Positions 14,157 through 28,823 of a stretch of DNA of 39,515 nt are shown here, piece after piece. Numbering within the stretch: the stretch's first letter is position 1; each line of letters opens with the position of its first letter. Position numbers and translations under genes: made by a program. The stretch is from Chlorobiaceae bacterium (GTDB lineage Bacteria; Bacteroidota; Chlorobiia; Chlorobiales; Chlorobiaceae). The notes below the pieces were generated by a model that saw only the letters and a list, made by a program, of their open reading frames with translations, did not search any database and was not told where the DNA came from. The DNA is taken from contig JAFGER010000058.1 in the NCBI GenBank assembly GCA_016931495.1, positions 1 to 39,515 of the forward strand, read 5' to 3'.

Positions 14157-15877
14157 AGCGCCCGGTAGCTCTTCGGATCGGCAAGCAGCGAGAAGGCCTG
14201 GGACGCGGCCGGATCGTGCCCGATCCCGTTGCGCCACGCCGCCCGCTCGTCGTAGCGGCGGATAATCTCGCGCTGCACGGCCTTCGTGATGCGGAGGGAG
14301 TCGCGCTGCATGCCCTGCTTCGTCCAGCCGGCAAGCGCCTCCTCGAATCCTGCAAGCCTCCGGGAAAGCAGCGAGTCCGCATCACCACCCTCCCTGCCCA
14401 TCAACGTTTTCAGGCTGTCGAGCATCTTTTGCGGCGCGGAACGGAAAGCAAACGCTTCGCTGCCGGCAAACTCCCGGAACTCTCTGAACACCGGCATCCC
14501 GGCAATCTTCTGCACGGGAAGGCCGGGATGTTGCCGATGGAAGTTCGTGGCGTAGGTGAAGATGAGCCCCTCCTTTTCAAGCGCTTTTTCGTACTCCGAC
14601 GGCTCTTCGGCGCGGACGGGCAGGTCGGGCCTGATGCCGCCGCCGCCATAAACCTTGCGCCGGTTGAGGGTATAATAGACTCTGGTGGAATCGCTGACCT
14701 CAGGATTGAGCAGCACCTTGCGCTCGCCGTCCTGGCATTGGCGCCTGCCGTGCACGAGCGGCTTCTGGATCAGCCGGCCGGAAGGGGTGTAATATTTGGC
14801 TGTGGTCAGCTTGAGCGTGTAGTCGTAGGGCAGGAGGATGATCGATTGCACCAGCCCCTTGCCAAAGGAGGAGTCGCCGACGATGACCCCGCGGTCAAGC
14901 TCCTGGATGGCTCCGGCCACGATCTCCGAAGCCGAAGCGCTTGCCGCGTCAATCAGCACCACCAGCGGCAGCGAAGGCACGAGCGGATCGACCCTGGTGA
15001 CATAGCTCTGCTCGCTGTCGGCGGCCCGCCCTTTGGTGGAAACCACGCGGCTGCCCTTCGCGACGAACAGGGCGGCCACATCAACCGCCGAGGTGAGCAG
15101 GCCGCCCGGATTGCCGCGCAGGTCAAGCACGAGGCCGCTCATGGAAATCTTCCCTTTGGCGGCCTCGTCCTGCAGGGCACGGATCGCCGAAACCAGCTCC
15201 TGGCGCGAGTGCTGGGCGAAGCCGGTCATGCGGATGTAGCCGGCAGAACCGAAAAGTCCGGCATAGGGAACCGTGCTGACCCGAACCTCGCTCCTCGTGA
15301 TGACATACTCCTTCCGGGGGCCACGGCCATACTTGCGCACGGTCAGCCTGACGCTGGTGCCGGGCGCGCCCTTGATGGAACCCCTGATCTTTTCGATCGG
15401 CTGCTGGCCGGCCTGCTCGCCATTGACGGCCACGATCCGGTCGCCAACCTGCAACCCCGCTTTCGCGGCGGCCTGTCCCTCGAAAACGGACGTGACGTAC
15501 AGCTCGCCGCCAATGGTGCCGATGGTGATGCCGATCCCCGCGTACTGGCCACTGGTCATCTCTTCAAGCTCGCCGGACTGCTCCACATCGAGAAAGGTGG
15601 TGTACGGATCGAGCTGGCTGAGCATGCCGTCGATGCCCGAGTACATGAACTCGCTGACATCGACAGGCTCGACATACTTCTGCGACACCTCCTGATAGAC
15701 ATCGCCAAGCAGATCGATGCTCTTGTTGACCTCGAAAAAGTTCGATGCACTCCGGGCCTTTGCGGGCGCAGGCCCGGCGGTCAGCATGATCGAAAAGGCC
15801 GCCGCCGAAGCGATGGCGGCAAAACGCGGCCACCTGGCGATACGGCCGATGGGCGCGGTGGTGCGTGGCGTGCTCAT
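14144..15877 (-). CDS. ctpA: C-terminal processing peptidase (S41 family)
   Basis: This encodes 577 residues, exported. A signal or anchor segment (FAAIASAAAFSIMLTAGPAPAKA, about 19-41) is followed by a PDZ domain (GIGITIGTIGGELYVTSVFEGQAAAKAGLQVGDRIVAVNG, about 114-153) and the S41 protease core, with the Ser of SASASE near 313-317 and K340 in SSFGKG as the Ser/Lys dyad. It trims C-termini of periplasmic proteins. The last ~190 residues have no domain I recognise. The ATG at 15875-15877 was chosen because AGGTGAGG lies just upstream; the earlier in-frame ATG at 15904 lies inside dapD. That site overlaps the dapD stop codon 8 bp away, so the two are coupled. It is the last gene of rng-dapD-ctpA. 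Confidence 0.93.
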   Translation of the reverse strand: MSTPRTTAPIGRIARWPRFAAIASAAAFSIMLTAGPAPAKARSASNFFEVNKSIDLLGDVYQEVSQKYVEPVDVSEFMYSGIDGMLSQLDPYTTFLDVEQSGELEEMTSGQYAGIGITIGTIGGELYVTSVFEGQAAAKAGLQVGDRIVAVNGEQAGQQPIEKIRGSIKGAPGTSVRLTVRKYGRGPRKEYVITRSEVRVSTVPYAGLFGSAGYIRMTGFAQHSRQELVSAIRALQDEAAKGKISMSGLVLDLRGNPGGLLTSAVDVAALFVAKGSRVVSTKGRAADSEQSYVTRVDPLVPSLPLVVLIDAASASASEIVAGAIQELDRGVIVGDSSFGKGLVQSIILLPYDYTLKLTTAKYYTPSGRLIQKPLVHGRRQCQDGERKVLLNPEVSDSTRVYYTLNRRKVYGGGGIRPDLPVRAEEPSEYEKALEKEGLIFTYATNFHRQHPGLPVQKIAGMPVFREFREFAGSEAFAFRSAPQKMLDSLKTLMGREGGDADSLLSRRLAGFEEALAGWTKQGMQRDSLRITKAVQREIIRRYDERAAWRNGIGHDPAASQAFSLLADPKSYRALLRP

Positions 15878-15884
15878 GAAAACC

Positions 15885-16760
15885 TCACCTGAGGGCGCTT
15901 TCAAGAGCCGTGGCGCTGTCGGTGCGCTCGTCGCGGTACTTGACGATGAGCGGCGTGTAGATCGACAGACCGTGTTCGGCGGCGAACTCGCCCTTCACCT
16001 GGCGGGAACCGGCCACCACGACCGCCCCTTCGGGAATGACGAGCGGGCCGTCGGCGCTCTTCCTGAGAATCGTTCCGTTGACCAGATCATAAACCGGCGT
16101 GGAGCCGTTGAGGATGACGCCGGTGCCGATGACGGCACGTTTTTTGACGATGGTGCCCTCGTAGATGCCGCAGTTGCCACCGACCATCACCTCGTCCTCG
16201 ATGATGACCGGCATCGCGCCGACCGGTTCGAGCACGCCACCAATCTGCACGGCAGCCGAGAGGTGCACCTTCTTGCCGATCTGGGCGCAACTGCCCACCA
16301 GCGCGTGCGAGTCGATCATCGAGCCTTCATCGACGTAACCGCCGACGTTGACGTAAGCTGGCGGCATCATCACGACGCCGGGCGCCAGGTACGCGCCGTC
16401 GCGCACCGACGAGCCGCCGGGCACGATCCGGACGCCCTCTGCGGCGGTGAACTCGCGGAGCGGGTAGGTGTCCTTGTCGATGAAGGAGAAGCTGCCGAGG
16501 CCGTCGAGATCGACGTGGCTTTCGATCAGCCCGCCAAGCTTCATGCCGACGAGGATGCCCTGCTTGACCCACTGGTTCACCGTCCAGCCGTTAGCCGACG
16601 AATCTGGTTCGGCGGCGCGAATCCGTCCGTCGTTGAGCAGCTTTTTGAATTTCGCAAAAATGGCTCTCGACTCCGGATCAGCCTTGAGCTGGTCGGCGCC
16701 AAGCGAAGAGAGTGCGGTAATCTGGTTCCTGATCTCCTGATACTGTTCCATTGAATCCAT
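15885..16760 (-). CDS. dapD: Tetrahydrodipicolinate N-succinyltransferase
   Basis: This encodes 291 residues. It catalyses succinylation of tetrahydrodipicolinate in lysine and meso-diaminopimelate synthesis. The left-handed beta-helix repeats are clear in the middle ([40 protein letters not shown]), with the conserved [21 protein letters not shown] after them. The N-terminal helical domain is present, so the trimeric DapD type fits. An internal ATG three codons in (16751) is a possible alternative start. It starts 17 bp after the rng stop and ends 7 bp before ctpA, so the three are one operon, although their functions are unrelated. Confidence 0.95.
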   Translation of the reverse strand: MDSMEQYQEIRNQITALSSLGADQLKADPESRAIFAKFKKLLNDGRIRAAEPDSSANGWTVNQWVKQGILVGMKLGGLIESHVDLDGLGSFSFIDKDTYPLREFTAAEGVRIVPGGSSVRDGAYLAPGVVMMPPAYVNVGGYVDEGSMIDSHALVGSCAQIGKKVHLSAAVQIGGVLEPVGAMPVIIEDEVMVGGNCGIYEGTIVKKRAVIGTGVILNGSTPVYDLVNGTILRKSADGPLVIPEGAVVVAGSRQVKGEFAAEHGLSIYTPLIVKYRDERTDSATALESALR

Positions 16761-16777
16761 TCGTCTTTTTCGGTTTT

Positions 16778-18463
16778 TCAGTTAAACTCGGCGGTGATGT
16801 CGGCGCCGCTCTTCCGGTTGTAGAAGCGGAAGTCGTCGCTGCGCAGGCTTTCGTCGGCCTTGATCCGGACGAAAACGAGGTGCTGCAAGAACCACTTCAT
16901 CTCGGTCTTCATGTCGCTGTTGCGCATCGGTTCGAGCACCGTGGGGCTGACGTGCAGGTCGAGCTGCTGGAACGGTATCTTCTGCTGAAGCGCGAACTTG
17001 CGAAGCCAGCGCTCGATCTGGTTGATGGTGGTGAAGCGCGCCTGCACCACGCCGGTGCCGCCGCAGGCGGGGCACTGGTCGCCCATGCGCTGCATGAGGC
17101 TGGGCCGGATGCGCTCGCGGGTGATCTGCATGATGCCGAAGTCGGAGAGCGGCAGAATGTTCGACTTGGCGCGGTCGTTGCGCAGCTCGGTCTTCATGGC
17201 GTCATAGACCTTCTTGGAGTTTTTTGGATCGATCATGTCGATGAAGTCAACCACGATGATGCCGCCGATGTCGCGCAGGCGGAGCTGGCGCACGATTTCG
17301 CGGGCGGCTTCGAGGTTGGTCTTGAGCGAGTTCTCCTCCTGCTCGCGCTTGGCGGCGTAGCGCCCGCTGTTGACGTCCACCACCACCATCGCCTCGGTGT
17401 GCTCGATGATGATGTAGCCGCCCGACTTGAGCCACACCTTTCGCGAGAAGATCGACTCCACATCCTTGGCGATGCCGTACCCCTCAAAGAGCGGCAGCTT
17501 GCCCTCGTAGAGCGAAACATTTTTAACCATGTCGGGCGCGGCCCACTGGATGTAGTTGAGCGTCTCGGTGTAGATGGAGTTCGAGTTGGCAACGATTTCG
17601 GTCACGTCGGTGGTGAGCGAATCGCGCAGCACGCTCGAAATGATGGTGTCCTCCTTGAAGATGAGTTGCGGCGGCTGGGCGTTCTGGAGCTTCTCCTCGA
17701 TCTGCTTCCATTTGGAGAGCAGCTTTTCGAGATCCTGCTTCAGGAGCGTCTCCTCCTGATCCTCGGCCACCGTGCGGATGATCGCGCCGAACCCTTCGGG
17801 CAGCATCGAGCGGACGAGCTTTTTGAGGCGGCCCCGCTCCTTGCGCGACACGACGCGGCGCGAAACGGCGATCTGGCCGCCGCCGAAGGGCAGAAGCACC
17901 ATGAAGCGTCCGGCGATGGTGATGTCGGAGGTGAGGCGTGAGCCTTTGGTGCCGATCGGCTCCTTGATGACCTGCACCAGAATCGAATCGTTGGGCTTGA
18001 GCTTCTGGGCGATCATCTGGGTATAGGACTGGCGCCTTTCGGCGGCATCAGACGGAGTCGATGGCTTCGGCTCGGACTTCTGCTGCCCGCCGGGCCGCGC
18101 GGCCTCTCTGGATGGCGCGGGCGCTTCGGCAACCGCTTCGCCCTCTTCATCCTCCTCGTCTCCCTCGTCGCCGCCATTCTCTTCGTCGTCGTCATCCTCG
18201 ACCAGCGCGCGGTAATCCTCGCTGGTGGTGCCAACGTCGGAGAAGTGGAGGAAGCCGTCGGACTTCTGGCCAATATCGACGAAGGCCGCCTTGAGCCCCT
18301 CGACCACCTTGTGCACCCGGCCAAGGTAAATATCACCGATACTCCTCATGCTCTCCGGCCGCTCGATGATCAGCTCGGCAAGCCGCCCCTCCTCGACGAG
18401 CGCAACCTGGATTTCATCTCCGGTCTTGTTCATCAGGAGCTGCTTTTTCACATTTTTCTTCAT
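16778..18463 (-). CDS. rng: Ribonuclease G/E family endoribonuclease
   Basis: This encodes 561 residues. An N-terminal S1 domain ([25 protein letters not shown], about 41-65) leads into the RNase H-like and DNase I-like catalytic parts, with the metal-binding Asp of DVNSGRY (D363) and DFIDM (D406, D409). The zinc-link is CPACGGTG near 464. It cuts single-stranded RNA in rRNA maturation and mRNA decay. Unusually, residues ~88-145 form a highly acidic, then Pro/Ala/Ser-rich, low-complexity insertion inside the S1 domain ([20 protein letters not shown] and on), where ordinary RNase G has only a short loop. No long RNase E-type C-terminal scaffold is present. First gene of rng-dapD-ctpA. Confidence 0.93.
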   Translation of the reverse strand: MKKNVKKQLLMNKTGDEIQVALVEEGRLAELIIERPESMRSIGDIYLGRVHKVVEGLKAAFVDIGQKSDGFLHFSDVGTTSEDYRALVEDDDDEENGGDEGDEEDEEGEAVAEAPAPSREAARPGGQQKSEPKPSTPSDAAERRQSYTQMIAQKLKPNDSILVQVIKEPIGTKGSRLTSDITIAGRFMVLLPFGGGQIAVSRRVVSRKERGRLKKLVRSMLPEGFGAIIRTVAEDQEETLLKQDLEKLLSKWKQIEEKLQNAQPPQLIFKEDTIISSVLRDSLTTDVTEIVANSNSIYTETLNYIQWAAPDMVKNVSLYEGKLPLFEGYGIAKDVESIFSRKVWLKSGGYIIIEHTEAMVVVDVNSGRYAAKREQEENSLKTNLEAAREIVRQLRLRDIGGIIVVDFIDMIDPKNSKKVYDAMKTELRNDRAKSNILPLSDFGIMQITRERIRPSLMQRMGDQCPACGGTGVVQARFTTINQIERWLRKFALQQKIPFQQLDLHVSPTVLEPMRNSDMKTEMKWFLQHLVFVRIKADESLRSDDFRFYNRKSGADITAEFN

Positions 18464-18596
18464 TCAGAACTTGCGGTTATGGTCTGCTCGGCCCGCAGCA
18501 GTCCAGGCCTGACTTGCGAAAGGCCCGGCTGCCGGGGAGTTGCGCCCCTATTGAAACTCCTTGCGGATCGACCCGTGCGATCAGGCGATCCGTTCT

Positions 18597-18625
18597 TTGT
18601 AAAAAGATTTGTCGTAATATATAAT
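18597..18625 (+). promoter_or_regulatory. Candidate sigma-70-type promoter for rnhB
   Basis: TTGTAA at 18597-18602 and TATAAT at 18620-18625 are separated by 17 bp, in the only A+T-rich stretch of the GC-rich gap between divergent rng and rnhB. A start about 7 bp downstream would give a leader of roughly 105 nt before rnhB. The -35 matches the consensus at 4 of 6 positions. Confidence 0.5.
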
Positions 18626-18738
18626 ACTTCTGTGACACTTGAGCGCCCTGAGACGGCGCCCGTTCGCCGAACCGTTTTGCCGGGCCCCCTGATTTTCGCA
18701 CCTTGAAGGGCGCTTCATCCTGAAATGCCGGAACCGCC

Positions 18739-19356
18739 ATGCTGTCAACCGATTATGAACAACCGCTCTGGGAATCGCTGTCGCGGGTCTGCGGCATCGA
18801 CGAGGCTGGCCGGGGGCCGCTGGCCGGGCCGGTGGTGGCGGCGGCGGTGGTGTTTCCGCGCCACTTCAGGCCATCGGGCATCCTCGCACAGCTCAACGAC
18901 TCCAAGACGCTGACACCGGAACTTCGCCGGGAGCTGGCTCCGGCCATCCGCCAGGCCGCTGAAAGCTGGGCGGTCAGCGCCGTTGATGCCGAAACCATCG
19001 ACCGCATCAACATTCTGCAGGCCACGATGCTCGCCATGAACCGCGCCGCGGAGTCTCTCGGCGCAGCGCCCGAGCTGCTGCTCGTGGATGGCAACCGCTT
19101 CAGACCGGTGCTGCCGGTTCCGTTCGAGACCATCGTCAAGGGCGACTCGAAGGTCTTTTCCATCGCCGCCGCATCGGTGCTGGCCAAAACGCACCGCGAC
19201 GAACTGATGACCGGCTATGCGGCAGAGTACCCCGAATATGGATTCGACCGGCACTTCGGCTACCCCACTGGAGCGCACGTCGAGGCGATAGCCCGGCACG
19301 GACGCTGCGCACTGCACCGCAAAAGCTTCAGGTTACGGAAACTGGGTGAAAAGTAA
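18739..19356 (+). CDS. rnhB: Ribonuclease HII
   Basis: This encodes 205 residues. It cleaves the RNA strand of RNA-DNA hybrids and removes single ribonucleotides from DNA. The family signature [14 protein letters not shown] (19-32, with catalytic D and E) is present, as are [18 protein letters not shown] with the next Asp, and [21 protein letters not shown] with the later Asp. It overlaps nothing upstream and ends 13 bp before the preferred start of yraN on the same strand, so the two are likely cotranscribed. No strong ribosome binding site is visible. Confidence 0.95.
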   Translation: MLSTDYEQPLWESLSRVCGIDEAGRGPLAGPVVAAAVVFPRHFRPSGILAQLNDSKTLTPELRRELAPAIRQAAESWAVSAVDAETIDRINILQATMLAMNRAAESLGAAPELLLVDGNRFRPVLPVPFETIVKGDSKVFSIAAASVLAKTHRDELMTGYAAEYPEYGFDRHFGYPTGAHVEAIARHGRCALHRKSFRLRKLGEK

Positions 19357-19369
19357 GGACTCATCCGCC

Positions 19370-23084
<3,715 letters not shown>

Positions 23085-23351
23085 AACATCGAAGTTTTCT
23101 TGGAGTGACGGGCGAGGGGGCCCAGTGCGGCGATCCTCCAGCCCGGAATACCGGAAAGCGGGGCTGCAAGCTGTTCTGCAAAAGCCTTTTGCGCCCGGTC
23201 AAATCGGAATTACAACATACAGAGAATCTCCGTCACGGCCAAAAGAGGCAAAGGAGAGCGGAAAAGAAAGTGGACGGAAGAGAGGGGAAGCCGGAGCCTC
23301 GCACCGGAGCCTCTGGCGAGAACTCCGGTTGGGGGTCGCGGAAAGGAGCGC

Positions 23352-24278
23352 TCAGGCGCCCTTGAGCTTGATGGGATTTTTGGAGCGGCGCTGCCAGTCG
23401 AAGATGATCGGTGCAGCAACGAAAATCGATGAGTAGGTGCCCATCAGAATGCCGGCGAACATGGCAAAGGCGAAGCCGCGAATCGCCGGGCCGGCGAAGA
23501 AGAAGAGCACCAGCACCGTGAGCATGGTAGTGCCGGAGGTGATGATGGTTCGCGACAGCGTCTGGTTGATGCTCTCGTTGAAAATCCGCTCGTAGTCGGA
23601 GGGCTTCTGGCCGCGAAGGCGTTCGCGAATGCGGTCATACACCACGACGGTGTCGGTGATCGAATAACCGGCGATGGTCAGAAACGCCGCGATGATGCTC
23701 TGGTCAACCTCAAGCGGCATATAGTCGAACAGGCCGCCGAGCAGACTGAACAGCCCCAGGACAGTCAGCACGTCGTGGAAGATGGCCACCACGCCGGCGA
23801 CGGCGAACTTGAACTCGAAACGGATGCTGACATAGAGCAGAATGCCCACCAGCGCGGCGGCAAGCGCCTTGAGCGCCGACATCTTCATGTCGGAGGCGAT
23901 GCTCGGGCCAACGGCCTGGATGCTCAGAATTTCAGCGGGATTGGAGGGCAGTTGCGCCGAAAGCGAGTTGCCGATCAGCGATTTGAGCGCGCTGGTATTG
24001 CCCTGAAAATCGGTCTTGAGCAGCAGCGAACGATCCATGCCGTATTGCTTGACCACGCCATTGACGCCCGCCTGGCGCATGATCGAGCGCACCGTGCCGA
24101 CATCCACCGGCTTCTCGAAGCGGATGACCACCTCCGAGCCGCCCTTGAAATCGATGCCGTAGTTCAGCCCCCTGACGAACAGGGAGACCAGTCCGGCAAT
24201 GAGCAGCATGGAGGAGATGACATAGGCGATCTTTCGATGCTTGAGGAAATTGAAACTGGTTTTATGAAAAATGCGCAT
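23352..24278 (-). CDS. secF: Protein translocase subunit SecF
   Basis: This encodes 308 residues. It has a first transmembrane helix (KIAYVISSMLLIAGLVSLFV), the SecF signature GLNYGIDFKGGSEVVIRF, a periplasmic loop, and a C-terminal bundle of five helices with VGILLYVSIRFEFKFAVAG, AFLTIAGYSITDTVVVYDRIRE and the NQTLSRTIITSGTTMLTVLVLFFF region. With SecD it uses the proton-motive force to pull exported proteins across the membrane. It follows secD by 18 bp. About 267 bp of GC-rich DNA with no recognisable gene separates it from the foldase gene. Confidence 0.96.
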   Translation of the reverse strand: MRIFHKTSFNFLKHRKIAYVISSMLLIAGLVSLFVRGLNYGIDFKGGSEVVIRFEKPVDVGTVRSIMRQAGVNGVVKQYGMDRSLLLKTDFQGNTSALKSLIGNSLSAQLPSNPAEILSIQAVGPSIASDMKMSALKALAAALVGILLYVSIRFEFKFAVAGVVAIFHDVLTVLGLFSLLGGLFDYMPLEVDQSIIAAFLTIAGYSITDTVVVYDRIRERLRGQKPSDYERIFNESINQTLSRTIITSGTTMLTVLVLFFFAGPAIRGFAFAMFAGILMGTYSSIFVAAPIIFDWQRRSKNPIKLKGA

Positions 24279-24296
24279 TTCCGCAGTGTCTTGTAA

Positions 24297-26096
24297 TTAT
24301 CCGAAACTTCTGTCATTCATGAGCTTGCTGTCGAGGAAAAGATCGAACAGCACCCTGGTCACCACGATGGCGGTAAAAAGACTGGCCGCCGTACCGATCA
24401 TCAGGGTGACGGCAAAGCCCTGAACCGGACCGACGCCATAAATGTAGAGCAGAAATGCTGCGGCAAGCGTCGTGACGTGCGAGTCGAAAATCGAGGAGAA
24501 CGCCTTGTTGTAACCGGTATCGATTGCCATTTTGAGGCTTTTGCCCTCGGCAAGCTCCTCGCGGACGCGCTCGTAAATCAGCACGTTGGCGTCAACGGCC
24601 ATACCGATCGTCAGCACGATACCGGCGATACCGGGCAGGGTCAGGGCGGCGCTGAAACCGGCAAGCACCGAAATGACGATCAGAATATTGAGCACCAGCG
24701 CCAGGTCGGCGGCAATGCCCGCCTTGTTATAATAGAAGATCATGAAGATGGCCACGGCGGCAAATCCCCAGAGTACCGACAGCATGCCGTCGCGGATATA
24801 GTCCGACCCGAGCGACGGGCCGACGGTGCGCTCTTCGAGAATCCGCACCGGAGCGGGCAGTGAACCGGCCTTCAGGATGATTTCAAGATCCTTGGCCTCT
24901 TCGAGGCTGCCGATGCCGTTGATGACCGAATTGCCGCTCGGAATGCGCGACTGCACAACCGGAGCGCTGTAAATGGAGCCGTCGAGCACGATAGCGATCT
25001 GCTTGCCGATATTGGCGCCGGTGATGCGCGCCCATTTCGACGTGCCCTCATCGTTCATCGACATGAGCACCTCCGGCTGGGCATCCTGCGAACTGAAGGT
25101 CGCTTTGGCCTCGGTAATCACGCCGCCGGTCAGCTCGGGGGTTTTCTGAACCAGATAGATCAGGTAATACTGCTCGCCCTTGGCTGTCTGCTCAGGCTTG
25201 GCCGACAGCAGCAGCTGGGTGTCCTGCGGCAACATTGCAACCACATCAGCACGCTTCAAGGCTGCGGAAACCAGGTCGTAGGCATACGCCGGAGTGAACA
25301 CCTGGCCATTCGGCATCACGCCAATGACCTCGGAAAGCTTTTTCGGGCCCTTTCCGGCAGCAGCGGTCTGCGACGAATCTGCAGCCACCGCCAGCGCCGA
25401 AGCCTGAAGCGGAGCCGTACCGGCACGCTCTACGGCACGGAGCAATTGCTGCGGCTCCTTGACCAGCTTGAACTCCAGCTTGGCCGTGCCCATCAGCAGC
25501 CTGCGCACGCGAGCCTCATCGGTCACACCGGACAGCTCGATAATCAGGCGGCGCGAACCCTGCGTCTGGATCACCGGCTCGGCAACGCCGTACTGGTCGA
25601 TACGGTTGCGGATGATCTCCCTGGCCCGGCTCAGGGCATCCTGCGATTCAGAATTCAGTTTGGATATCACCTCCTGATCGGAATCGCGCAGGTCATAGAA
25701 ATAACGGCTGAGCTTGATATTCTCAGCCCTGAACTCGGCAGCGAGCAGATTGACCACATTGTCGCCGGACTCACCGGCCTTGCGCCGGACCTTGTCCATG
25801 ATACGGCTGAAATTCTCATCCTTGTTCCAGGCCTTCTGGTCAATCAGATCGAGAATATCGACCTCCATCACCAGGTGCATACCGCCTTTCAGGTCGAGGC
25901 CAAGCTTCAGGCTCTTGTCGCGAGCCTGTTCAATCTCGTCACGATGATCGAGAGCGAACTTCAAGCTGTCCGCGCCCGAACCGAAGCTTTTGAGCTTTTT
26001 TGTCAGAGCATAGTCACGGTACGTAGGCCAGATCGACCATACCGAAACCAGCGCGACCACGGCAATGAGGATGAGTTTAAAGGTATTTTTTTTCAT
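24297..26096 (-). CDS. secD: Protein translocase subunit SecD
   Basis: This encodes 599 residues from the ATG at 26094-26096 ([20 protein letters not shown]). Forty further codons extend upstream in frame but look non-coding, and the inner start places the first membrane helix at the N-terminus as in the family. Also visible are the [16 protein letters not shown] signature, the P1 periplasmic region with [26 protein letters not shown], and the C-terminal helices with [29 protein letters not shown] and [25 protein letters not shown]. Works with SecF, next in the operon. The start codon sits in a self-complementary TTTTTTCATGAAAAAA stretch. Confidence 0.95.
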   Translation of the reverse strand: MKKNTFKLILIAVVALVSVWSIWPTYRDYALTKKLKSFGSGADSLKFALDHRDEIEQARDKSLKLGLDLKGGMHLVMEVDILDLIDQKAWNKDENFSRIMDKVRRKAGESGDNVVNLLAAEFRAENIKLSRYFYDLRDSDQEVISKLNSESQDALSRAREIIRNRIDQYGVAEPVIQTQGSRRLIIELSGVTDEARVRRLLMGTAKLEFKLVKEPQQLLRAVERAGTAPLQASALAVAADSSQTAAAGKGPKKLSEVIGVMPNGQVFTPAYAYDLVSAALKRADVVAMLPQDTQLLLSAKPEQTAKGEQYYLIYLVQKTPELTGGVITEAKATFSSQDAQPEVLMSMNDEGTSKWARITGANIGKQIAIVLDGSIYSAPVVQSRIPSGNSVINGIGSLEEAKDLEIILKAGSLPAPVRILEERTVGPSLGSDYIRDGMLSVLWGFAAVAIFMIFYYNKAGIAADLALVLNILIVISVLAGFSAALTLPGIAGIVLTIGMAVDANVLIYERVREELAEGKSLKMAIDTGYNKAFSSIFDSHVTTLAAAFLLYIYGVGPVQGFAVTLMIGTAASLFTAIVVTRVLFDLFLDSKLMNDRSFG

Positions 26097-26265
26097 GAAA
26101 AAAGCCGTTACGCACAATTGATAAAGAAAAGCCAATATAAAGAACCGCCTCTGGATTAACAATTGAGCAACCCGGGGGTCAGATGAGGGCCGAAAAGGGC
26201 GAAAAAGGATCGGCAAAGGGAATCAACGGCATTCAGGTAGTGCGCAGAGAAGGGCAAGGCTGAAC

Positions 26266-26303
26266 GTAAAAACAGGCCGTGATGCAGTGCATCATCGGCC
26301 TGT
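26266..26303 (-). terminator. Rho-independent terminator of fccAB
   Basis: The hairpin has an ACAGGCCG/CGGCCTGT outer stem and a TGATGCA/TGCATCA inner stem (26272-26303). On the minus strand it is followed by TTTTT (26268-26272). It lies about 45 bp past the fccB stop codon. On the plus strand the hairpin is followed by A residues, so it acts only for the minus strand. Confidence 0.8.
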
Positions 26304-26348
26304 AAAAAAAGAGTGGTGGCTGAAGGAGAGCGCCTCGATGACTCCGCT

Positions 26349-27635
26349 TTACCCCCAGATGTCGCGGCTGATGTTGGTGTACCAGCCTTCGGCGAACATC
26401 GCTTCCTGTTCGAGCTGGTCGTCGCTGGCGCTGAGAGGCGTGAGCCCTCCCGATCCCGGAATTTCGGTAATCCCCTTTTCGGAAAACTCATAGACTCCGG
26501 CAACCGAGATGCCGTGCTTCGGCGCGATGAGGCTGTAGCAGGTGTTCACCAGCGATGGCGGCACCGGCTTGTGACCGTGCAAGAGGTTGATGATGGCCGC
26601 CGCCGCAACCTTGCCCTGGCTGCTGGCCGCGAAACCCGACTTGGGCATCGCCCCGGCCTTGCAGGCGTCGCCGATGACGTGCACACCACGATGAATCGTT
26701 GATTCGAACGATGAAGGATCGATCGGGCACCAGCCGCTTTCGTCGGCAAGCCCCGCATCGAAAGCCAGCTTGCCGGCCCGCTGCGGTGGAATGACGTTGA
26801 TCACTGCACCTTTCACCGACTCCAGATCGGTCTCGACGGTCATGGCTTTGGCATCGACGCCGAGCACCTTTCCGCCACCCGAAGCGCTTCGCCACTCGAT
26901 CATACCGGGGTAGTGCCGTTCCCATCCCTTCGTGAAAAGCCCCTGCTTTGAAAACGCATCCTTGGCATCGAGAATGACGACCTTCGATTTCGGTTTGTGC
27001 TCCTTCAGGTAGTGGGCGATCAGGCTTGCGCGCTCGTACGGACCGGGCGGGCAGCGGAACGGATTGCCTGGCGCGCAGACTACGACGGTATCGCCGTTCT
27101 TCATGGCCTGGAGCTGCTTCTGCAGGAGAACGGTCTGCGCGCCGGCCTGCCATGCGTGCGGCATTTTCGTTTCGGCAACCTGCTGGCTGTAACCGGGTAT
27201 CGCTTCCCACTTGAAGTCAATGCCGGGAGAGACGACAAGCCGGTCGTAACCCAGCCGTTTTCCTCCGGCAAGCCGGATTTCCTGCTTGCCCGGATTGATC
27301 GCCACCACCGTGTCCGCGATAACCGTGACGCCGTAGGAGTTTCGGAGCGCGTTGAAGTTGTGGGTAATATCATCCATCGTCCTCAAGCCGCCCAGCACCC
27401 AGTTGCTGAACGGGCAGGTGACGAAAGCCGCTTTTGGCTCGACCAGCGTCACCGAAATTGATGGATCGAGCTTTCTGAGATATTTGGCCGTGGACGCGCC
27501 GCCAAAGCCGCCACCGATCACCACCACCCGTTTTGTGCCCGCGAACGCCTGAGCGCTGGCGCCGAACAGGCCAAGCATGGAACCGGCTGCGCCGGAAAGA
27601 AGCAGTTTGTTGAAATCACGTCGTGAAATGCTCAT
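26349..27635 (-). CDS. fccB: Sulfide dehydrogenase (flavocytochrome c), flavoprotein subunit
   Basis: This encodes 428 residues, exported by the Tat route: [12 protein letters not shown] (4-15) is a clear twin-arginine signal, with cleavage likely after AFA (32). The FAD site is [14 protein letters not shown]74 in VTCPFSN becomes residue 42 of the mature chain, which agrees with the Cys that binds FAD covalently in Allochromatium FccB. C195 (NPFRCPPGP) and C366 (NTCYSLI) correspond to its redox disulfide. The enzyme oxidises sulfide to sulfur or polysulfide in the periplasm and passes electrons to the cytochrome subunit. Last gene of fccA-fccB, 15 bp after fccA, with a terminator downstream. 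Confidence 0.95.
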   Translation of the reverse strand: MSISRRDFNKLLLSGAAGSMLGLFGASAQAFAGTKRVVVIGGGFGGASTAKYLRKLDPSISVTLVEPKAAFVTCPFSNWVLGGLRTMDDITHNFNALRNSYGVTVIADTVVAINPGKQEIRLAGGKRLGYDRLVVSPGIDFKWEAIPGYSQQVAETKMPHAWQAGAQTVLLQKQLQAMKNGDTVVVCAPGNPFRCPPGPYERASLIAHYLKEHKPKSKVVILDAKDAFSKQGLFTKGWERHYPGMIEWRSASGGGKVLGVDAKAMTVETDLESVKGAVINVIPPQRAGKLAFDAGLADESGWCPIDPSSFESTIHRGVHVIGDACKAGAMPKSGFAASSQGKVAAAAIINLLHGHKPVPPSLVNTCYSLIAPKHGISVAGVYEFSEKGITEIPGSGGLTPLSASDDQLEQEAMFAEGWYTNISRDIWG

Positions 27636-27650
27636 GGCTGCCTCCCCGGA

Positions 27651-27998
27651 TTAATTTTTCTTGTTCGATAACGCCCCGAAATACTCCGCTATCTGATGAA
27701 TCTCGTCATCGGAATACCCTTTTGCATGCCGGTCCATGACCGTGGTCATCCGGGTGCCCGACTTGAAACCGAGCAGCGCGGTTTTGATATACTCAGCCGA
27801 CCGGCCATAAATCGTCGGAATGATGCTTTCGCTTTGACCATCGGTACCATGGCATCCGGCGCAGGAGAGTGAGAGCATTTCTCCACGCGGAATGCCATCG
27901 GTCTGTGCAGGATTCTTTGCCAGCCCTGTTTGGGCAAGCAGCAAGGGAAACGCAGCAAGTGCCACAATCACCCCGCCTTTCGATGTAAGCCTCATCAT
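27651..27998 (-). CDS. fccA: Sulfide dehydrogenase (flavocytochrome c), cytochrome subunit
   Basis: This encodes 115 residues. A signal peptide ([27 protein letters not shown]) precedes a mature monohaem cytochrome c with CAGCH at 46-50 and a C-terminal Met in [13 protein letters not shown] as likely axial ligand. A single haem fits the green sulfur bacterial FccA; purple bacterial forms have two. It takes electrons from the FAD of FccB. The start at 27996-27998 was chosen for the GGAGG site 8 bp upstream, although a long open stretch continues to 28346. The gene is first in its operon; its promoter must lie in the ~1 kb gap upstream. Confidence 0.93.
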   Translation of the reverse strand: MMRLTSKGGVIVALAAFPLLLAQTGLAKNPAQTDGIPRGEMLSLSCAGCHGTDGQSESIIPTIYGRSAEYIKTALLGFKSGTRMTTVMDRHAKGYSDDEIHQIAEYFGALSNKKN

Positions 27999-28576
27999 GG
28001 GTCGGTCCTCCGTTTTTACAATGACAAGAAGCAGGAAAGAGTAACGAACCCGGTACTCTCCTGATAAAAAAATTCCGTTGTGCGTGGAACAACCAGGCAA
28101 AACAGCAACAGCAGTAAAGAGATCAAACGGTAGCGCAGAGTGAACATCCACGGCAAGATAGGACGGACATCGCAACAGCTCAGCAATCGGGACATTCAGG
28201 AAAGCCGGAAGCATCAGTGAACGCGGTCCTAAAAGGAGAGAAAAGGCCTCATTCAGAAAAACCGGCTTCCAGAGAAAGGTCGGCCTCCCGGACGCAACCC
28301 CGAACATCCCATCACCAGAAGTGATTGATTGCTGAAACCTAACCACAAGGAATAATGCATAACGATTGTTAAAATACAGGAAAATCCTCTACGACACAAG
28401 CAAAATGTTGTGAGGTTGACGGTTCGCGCATCAGAAACAATGAAGTACGGAAACAGCGGCGTGGTCCATGATTATCTCCGTCAGACAAGCAGGAGCATGA
28501 GCAGAGCAGGCATGAATTCGGCATTCATGAAAACATGAATCAAAGCGCCCATCAGACAAGCCCCCATGGCTAAAGC

Positions 28577-28600
28577 AAAAACACTGGGGTTACCTCCCCA
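28577..28600 (-). terminator. Terminator-like hairpin inside the 1-kb gap
   Basis: The stem TGGGG/CCCCA (28585-28600, 6-nt loop) is followed on the minus strand, after GTG, by TTTTT (28577-28581). No annotated gene on the minus strand ends here. It may close an unrecognised small RNA transcribed leftward from within the gap, or be chance. Confidence 0.3.
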
Positions 28601-28689
28601 AAAAATCGCAGACAGCACTCGTTACAAAACCGCAAACTCATTTTCCGGGAATGCAGGTAATACCGATATTTGCCTTTGAGAATAATTCC

Positions 28690-28766
28690 AAAAAGTATCC
28701 TGTGCGGCCTGAGCACAAGGCGGCTGGAGCGCAGAACCGGGAGCGCCCATGGAGCACTTGAGGATT
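28690..28766 (+). repeat. Dispersed repeat, copy 2
   Basis: It aligns without gaps to the reverse complement of 1-77 at roughly 80% identity. Shared blocks include AAGGCGGCTGGAGCGCAG and GAGGATT. Similarity may continue rightwards to about 28815, but copy 1 is cut by the window edge so this cannot be tested here. Confidence 0.7.
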
Positions 28767-28823
28767 TTGAGCTCCGACCAGAACAAACAATCAAGTCTTG
28801 CAACAAGCTTTACGAGATGCACC

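Noticed and set aside
14216-15892. Plus-strand open frame of 558 codons opposite ctpA
   Set aside because: Antisense of an intact S41 protease, no family resemblance.
28570-28806. Minus-strand open frame of 78 codons in the 1-kb gap
   Set aside because: It crosses the dispersed repeat and the hairpin, and the other repeat copy does not keep the frame.
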